Below, piece after piece: positions 34,319 to 38,368 of a DNA stretch of 38,368 nt; position 1 is the first letter of the stretch, and each line of letters begins with the position of its first letter. The notes beneath the pieces were generated by a model. The model was given only the letters and a program-made list of their open reading frames with translations. It did no database searches and was not told the DNA's origin. The stretch comes from JBDTOX01 sp039933015 (GTDB lineage: Bacteria > Pseudomonadota > Gammaproteobacteria > Burkholderiales > Methylophilaceae): the NCBI GenBank assembly GCA_039933015.1, contig JBDTOX010000085.1, positions 1 to 38,368 on the forward strand, given 5' to 3'. The translations under genes and the position numbers were made by a program.

Positions 34319-34525
34319 CTACTCTAGTTTGATAACACCATCAAAATTGACGTTGAGATTGGCTGGACCTATCGTCAACGTCATTTTGGCTGGCAGGCTT
34401 TCATTACCTTTCAAGCGTCCGTCGGCAATAGCTTGCGCCACCGCCTGTTCGATTTCATGCTGGGATTTCACTCCCACCATTTTCAGAAATACGCGTATGC
34501 TCATATTGAAGCTATCGTCGTTCAT
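34319..34525 (-). CDS. small DUF6494-family protein
   Basis: A 68-residue protein beginning MNDDSFNMSIRVFLK with VGVKSQHEIEQAV and a closing LNVNFDGVIKLE resembles the DUF6494 family of short proteobacterial proteins. GAGGAG lies 6 to 8 bases before the ATG, which supports it as a real gene despite its size. Function is unknown. It lies 127 bases downstream of the EF-G gene on the same strand. Confidence 0.75.
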   Translation of the reverse strand: MNDDSFNMSIRVFLKMVGVKSQHEIEQAVAQAIADGRLKGNESLPAKMTLTIGPANLNVNFDGVIKLE

Positions 34526-34652
34526 GACACTCTCCTCTTCGGCAAAACGTCCAGGTATGCAACATCTAAAAATCCGCCGGTCCCATCGTCAGCAATAATA
34601 GCGGCCAGAGCCAGCCGCCTGGCAGACCAGTCCAATACAAGGCTGGGTCTGG

Positions 34653-36740
34653 CTAGGCAGTCTGTGTCCTTCCCAGCACCGCGCGCGCAACAGCGCCTGG
34701 CACCGGTCCATAGTGATCGAATTCCATGGTAAATACGCCGCGCCCCTGCGTCGTCGAACGTAAATCGGTAGCATAGCCAAACATCTCGGACAGCGGCACC
34801 ATACCTCGAATGACGCGCACCTCTCCCGCCAGTGATTCGGACGCTTCAATCTCGCAGCGCCTGGCAGCAAGCTGCGCCATGACGCTGCCCTGATATTCAG
34901 CTGGAATCACCACTTCAATTTTAGAGTACGGCTCAAGCAGGATGGGCGCGCCCTGTTTCATACCCTCGCGAAAGGCTGCCTGTGCGGCATTCTTGAAAGC
35001 CAGCTCGCTCGAATCGACATGATGATAAGAACCCTCATATAACCGCATCTTCATGTCTGTAGCCGGATATCCAGCCAATACACCATTCTCGGCAGCTTCC
35101 ATGAAGCCACGCTCCACCGCTGGGATATATTCGCGCGGAATGGTGCCGCCACTAATTGCATTCTCGAAGCACAGGCCGCTACCCCGTTCGCCCGGCTGCA
35201 TGGCGACGACAACATGGCCATACTGCCCGTGCCCGCCGCTTTGGTGGATATAGCGCCCTTCCACCTTAGGCACTGCGCGGCTGATGGTTTCCCTATAGGC
35301 CACATGCGGACGGCCCAGATTGATTTGCGCACCGTATTCGCGTTTCATGCGGTCCGCCAGAATCTCCAGGTGCAGCTCACCCATACCCGAAATCAGGGTC
35401 TGGCCGGTATTTTCGTCAACCGTTACCCTGAATGTGGGATCTTCTTCTGCCAGCCAACGCAAGGCATCAGCCAGTTTGTCCTGATCGGCGGTAGTTTTCG
35501 GCTCCACCGAGACGCTGATGACAGGCTCGGGGAAAGCGATACGCTCCAGCACTAGCGGTTTGTGCGGGTCGCATAGCGTGTCACCGGTTGCTATGCTTTT
35601 CATCCCTAGCGCAGCGGCGATATCCCCGGTATCCACTGTATCTATGTCTTCACGGCGATCCGCATACATGCGCACCAGGCGGCCTACGCGTTCCATTTTA
35701 TCCTTGGTGGCGTTATACACCGCTTGGCCAGTACTCAACCGGCCCGAGTACACGCGAAAATATGACAGATGTCCAACATATGGATCATGTACGACCTTAA
35801 ATACCATCGCCGCCAGCGGCTCTTCCACATCCGGCCGGCGTGACGTCTCCGCCCCGCTTCTTGGATCAGGGCCGTGTACTGCAGCGATATCCAGCGGCGA
35901 AGGAAGGTAGTCAATGACGGCATCCAGCAGCGGCTGTATGCCTTTGTTGCGTAGCGCTGAGGCGCACAAGACCGGGAACAATCGGTTAGCAATAGTGGCA
36001 CGACGCAACGCGGCGACCAGCTGCGGAATTTCCGGGGTACGGTCGCCCAGGTAACTGCTGAGTATGTCGTCATCGACTTCAGCAAGCTTTTCGATTAGCT
36101 GCGCCCGGGCTTCCTGCGCCTGGGCAAGATATGCCGGCGGAATCTCCCGGCGCTCGGGCTCGGCACCAGATTCGTCTTTCCAGTAGATGGCCTGCATGGC
36201 CAGCAGGTCTATCACGCCTTCAAACGTGCGTTCCTTACCGATAGGCAGTTGCAGTGGGATAACATTCGCTCCCAGGCGCTGCTCGATGGTTTTCAGTACG
36301 TGCCCGAAATCAGCACCAACACGGTCCATCTTATTGACCAGGCAAATGCGTGGCACATGGAAGCGATTGGCCTGACGCCACACCGTTTCACTTTGCGGTT
36401 CCACGCCGTGCACGGAGTCAAATACCACTACACCACCGTCCAGCACGCGCAGCGAGCGCTGCACTTCCGCCGTGAAATCGATATGTCCGGGCGTGTCGAT
36501 CAGATTCAGCCTATGCTCGCGCCAGCTTGTGGTAACGGCCGCCGAGACTATGGTGATGCCACGCTCGCGCTCCTGCGCCATCCAGTCTGTTACGGTGTTG
36601 CCGGCATCGACCGAGCCGATGTGGTGGATGCGGCCGGTGTAGAACAGAATGCGTTCGGTCACCGTGGTTTTGCCGGCATCAATGTGGGCGATAATGCCAA
36701 AGTTGCGTATGCGACTCAGTGGGACTTGAACCGTAGCCAT
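34653..36740 (-). CDS. fusA: translation elongation factor G (stand-alone paralogue type)
   Basis: This 695-residue EF-G has G1 AHIDAGKTT, G2 RGITI, G3 DTPGH and G4 NKMDR, followed by the domain II to V pattern including SGMGELHLEIL and HYGPVPG near the end. It drives ribosome translocation or, in some paralogues, ribosome recycling. The ATG at 36740 has GGGGAG 7 bases upstream; the frame open to 36776 lacks a site. It is not in an rpsL-rpsG-fusA-tuf cluster, and its switch I region (SVDAGNTVTDWM) departs from the usual proteobacterial EF-G, so a second, specialised EF-G is likely. Whether the genome has another fusA cannot be seen here. Confidence 0.95.
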   Translation of the reverse strand: MATVQVPLSRIRNFGIIAHIDAGKTTVTERILFYTGRIHHIGSVDAGNTVTDWMAQERERGITIVSAAVTTSWREHRLNLIDTPGHIDFTAEVQRSLRVLDGGVVVFDSVHGVEPQSETVWRQANRFHVPRICLVNKMDRVGADFGHVLKTIEQRLGANVIPLQLPIGKERTFEGVIDLLAMQAIYWKDESGAEPERREIPPAYLAQAQEARAQLIEKLAEVDDDILSSYLGDRTPEIPQLVAALRRATIANRLFPVLCASALRNKGIQPLLDAVIDYLPSPLDIAAVHGPDPRSGAETSRRPDVEEPLAAMVFKVVHDPYVGHLSYFRVYSGRLSTGQAVYNATKDKMERVGRLVRMYADRREDIDTVDTGDIAAALGMKSIATGDTLCDPHKPLVLERIAFPEPVISVSVEPKTTADQDKLADALRWLAEEDPTFRVTVDENTGQTLISGMGELHLEILADRMKREYGAQINLGRPHVAYRETISRAVPKVEGRYIHQSGGHGQYGHVVVAMQPGERGSGLCFENAISGGTIPREYIPAVERGFMEAAENGVLAGYPATDMKMRLYEGSYHHVDSSELAFKNAAQAAFREGMKQGAPILLEPYSKIEVVIPAEYQGSVMAQLAARRCEIEASESLAGEVRVIRGMVPLSEMFGYATDLRSTTQGRGVFTMEFDHYGPVPGAVARAVLGRTQTA

Positions 36741-37049
36741 TGCAAACACTCCCCGATTCGACTCACCATGTATCATGGCGTAATTCTTAGGGTTATTCAG
36801 TGGAACACATCACACTGAACATGGGACCACTATATCAAGCATAGACCATATCCAACACCGGAAAATCCGCAATGCTGCCTGGCAGGTGAATATCGAGCTA
36901 AATACGTCGAGCCAGTTACACTACAAAATCCTGAAGCTTAAGACAGTATTTGGAACCTTAATACCAGAAAAAGCATAAAAAGTAAGAAGTTGCGGCCTTT
37001 GCATTTATAATGCAGTTGGCCATCTATTACGCAATAACTAGGGATCGGG
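36741..37049. promoter_or_regulatory. divergent region between EF-G and TonB-like genes
   Basis: This 309-base gene-free region holds promoters for both directions. The clearest element is TATAAT at 37006-37011 on the plus strand, 39 bases before the TTG start, with no good -35 box at 17 bases, so activator help may be needed. AGGGA (37040-37044) is the ribosome binding site of the next gene. No long repeats were found. Confidence 0.45.
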
Positions 37050-37997
37050 TTGAGCAGGAAGCCAGAGCTGGAATTAGCGAATCAAGAAAACTTAATATCA
37101 AGCGGGCTTGAGCCGGTGATGCCCGCTTGGGAGCTGACTCCGCGCGGCGATACTTACTTTCAGATTCGCATCAGTCGCAATACATTAATTGCGGTCATGG
37201 TGTCATTGCTTATACATGCAATGTTATTCACGGCGGTAGCACCGCATCTCATTAAAACCTCCCCTGCCGGAACTACTCCCGACCCTATTGTTGTAAGATT
37301 AACCCCACCTGTGCGGCAGCAGGAAAAAGCAAATCCTCCGGCTAAAATTGCCCAGGCCGAGCCAAAACCTAGACCTGAACCGGTACGTAAACCCAAGCTT
37401 TCTCCTCGCCCAGCCAAGACAACCAGCCAGGTTATGGCGGTTGAAAAACCGATAACGAATAACTTTAAGGCCCCAGCGCCAGCGAATCCAGCCAGACCAG
37501 CGGCTTCCCCCGATACAGCCCCATCAACAGATATGATGGCTTCCATTAATGCCGCCAGAGAGCGCCGCCAAGCCATAGAAAGTTATGCTACACGGGAAAA
37601 TGCAGCAGCCATTGCTAGAGAACGCGAGCCTACAGAAGATGAGATCAAGGCGGCTAAAATCAAACGCAATCTGCAATCGCCAGGCACGAATGGTGTATTT
37701 CAAATCATTAACATAAGCACGCGCACGGCTCAGTTTTCTTTCCGCGGCTGGACCAGTAACTACAGTAACTCCCGACGTGAACTAATTCAAGTAGAAGCCG
37801 GGCCGGATGGTGATATTCAGCGTGCAATCGTGCGCAGGATGATTGAACTCATACGCAATTATTACCAAGGCGATTTTAACTGGGAATCTCAGCGTCTGGG
37901 CCGCGTGGTTATCCTGTCAGCACGCAAGCAGGATAATGACGGGCTTGAAGACTTTTTAATCCAGGAATTTTGGGGCCAGCGGGGAATATCACCTTGA
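37050..37997 (+). CDS. TonB-like single-span membrane protein, unassigned
   Basis: This 315-residue protein has the layout of TonB/TolA. A cytoplasmic N-terminus of about 40 residues is followed by one membrane span (about 44-68), a Pro/Lys/Ala-rich linker (about 75-165), a charged helical stretch, and a folded C-terminal domain (about 215-310). Within the span, Ser52 and His56 have the SxxxH spacing that TonB needs to couple to ExbB-ExbD. The C-terminal sequence is not recognisably the TonB_C domain. It starts with TTG, with AGGGA 5 bases upstream. No ExbBD or receptor gene is in the window. It may be an energy-coupling protein or only share the architecture. Confidence 0.75.
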   Translation: MSRKPELELANQENLISSGLEPVMPAWELTPRGDTYFQIRISRNTLIAVMVSLLIHAMLFTAVAPHLIKTSPAGTTPDPIVVRLTPPVRQQEKANPPAKIAQAEPKPRPEPVRKPKLSPRPAKTTSQVMAVEKPITNNFKAPAPANPARPAASPDTAPSTDMMASINAARERRQAIESYATRENAAAIAREREPTEDEIKAAKIKRNLQSPGTNGVFQIINISTRTAQFSFRGWTSNYSNSRRELIQVEAGPDGDIQRAIVRRMIELIRNYYQGDFNWESQRLGRVVILSARKQDNDGLEDFLIQEFWGQRGISP

Positions 37998-38368
37998 GCT
38001 TGGTTAACTGGGTTTGCTCAGCCCACGCCGCATAACACTCGACCAACCCTTTTAGTTTCTGCCCAGGTTGTTGCAGATGATGCGCAGTCACTTCGGTCGT
38101 GGCTTTCAAAGTGCATATCCCTGGATTCTGCCTATGTGGCAATAGTGGCGTTTGTACACCCTGACGAACATCACTGGTCAGACGAGAGCCATTGGCTGTA
38201 GATATTTCCGCAGTCATGATTTCTGAATTGGTATTGAGCGTATTCAGATACTTTTTCTTTGCCTTGGCAATCATTAAAGACCAGCCTATTGGCCCAACCT
38301 TGTGCAGTTATTCCAGGTTGTGTTTTTGGCTACGGCTAAGCCGGCTGGTCTGTTGATTGCGTAGTAAC
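37998..38368. other. 371-bp region without a clear gene at the window edge
   Basis: A minus-strand frame from 38274 to 37909 (121 codons) overlaps the TonB-like gene by 89 bases, lacks a good ribosome binding site and resembles no family I know, so it was not called. Nested inverted repeats lie at 38278-38351. A gene may begin or end beyond the window. Confidence 0.4.
38278..38351. repeat. nested inverted repeats
   Basis: AGACCAGCC (38278-38286) pairs with GGCTGGTCT (38343-38351). Inside, CAACCT (38295-38300) pairs with AGGTTG (38315-38320), and CGGC-TAA-GCCG forms a third small stem near 38334-38344 that competes with the outer one. The stretch could be a structured RNA, an insertion-element end or a terminator. 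Confidence 0.4.

Noticed and set aside
37909..38274. 121-codon minus-strand frame
   Set aside because: Overlaps the TonB-like gene by 89 bases, weak start signal, no recognisable family; kept as unexplained sequence.

Overview
The window reads as bacterial chromosome from a Gram-negative proteobacterium, most likely a betaproteobacterium of the Nitrosomonadales type. This is an inference from gene content: an exosortase A (XrtA/PEP-CTERM) exopolysaccharide locus with PrsK/PrsR, next to a SUF iron-sulfur operon and a second-type EF-G. No rRNA, tRNA, CRISPR array, integrase or transposase was found.

Region 1 (1-20822) is part of the XrtA-linked exopolysaccharide locus. A minus-strand set (acyl carrier protein, then two exosortase-associated alpha/beta hydrolases) diverges from a plus-strand set (DegT-like PLP protein, a double GNAT/FemAB-like protein, an AMP-forming acyl ligase and a PLP decarboxylase) whose genes overlap or abut. 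Together they look like a pathway that makes, activates and transfers an acyl or amino-acid-derived group. Next comes a minus-strand pair of ATP-grasp ligases. The pair lies between the true 3' end of the decarboxylase gene and a 51-bp degenerate second copy of that 3' end (11033-11083). A methyltransferase and an APH-like kinase follow on the plus strand. Then six minus-strand genes run from the initiating sugar-phosphate transferase (20822) through PrsK, PrsR, a YdcF protein and a secreted beta-helix protein to a polysaccharide deacetylase. The deacetylase converges on the kinase gene through a perfect 13-bp hairpin.

Region 2 (20823-26208) is accessory. It has a 480-bp gene-free stretch, a secreted HtrA-like protease without a PDZ domain, a BNR-repeat protein paired with a MoaD/ThiS-like protein ending in Gly-Gly, and a DUF1326-DUF2182 pair.

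Region 3 (25444-33641) is a tightly packed minus-strand operon: Rrf2-type regulator, sufB, sufC, sufD, sufS, sufU, sufT, a Rieske ferredoxin, mtfA and a slipin. The regulator's leader holds a perfect palindrome that matches the core of the IscR type 1 operator, which suggests Fe-S-dependent autoregulation.

Region 4 (33846-38368) has phhB, a small DUF6494 gene, a stand-alone EF-G gene and a TonB-like single-span membrane protein. It ends in a gene-free stretch with nested inverted repeats at the window edge. Many starts were moved inward from the longest reading frame on ribosome-binding-site evidence; this is noted per gene.
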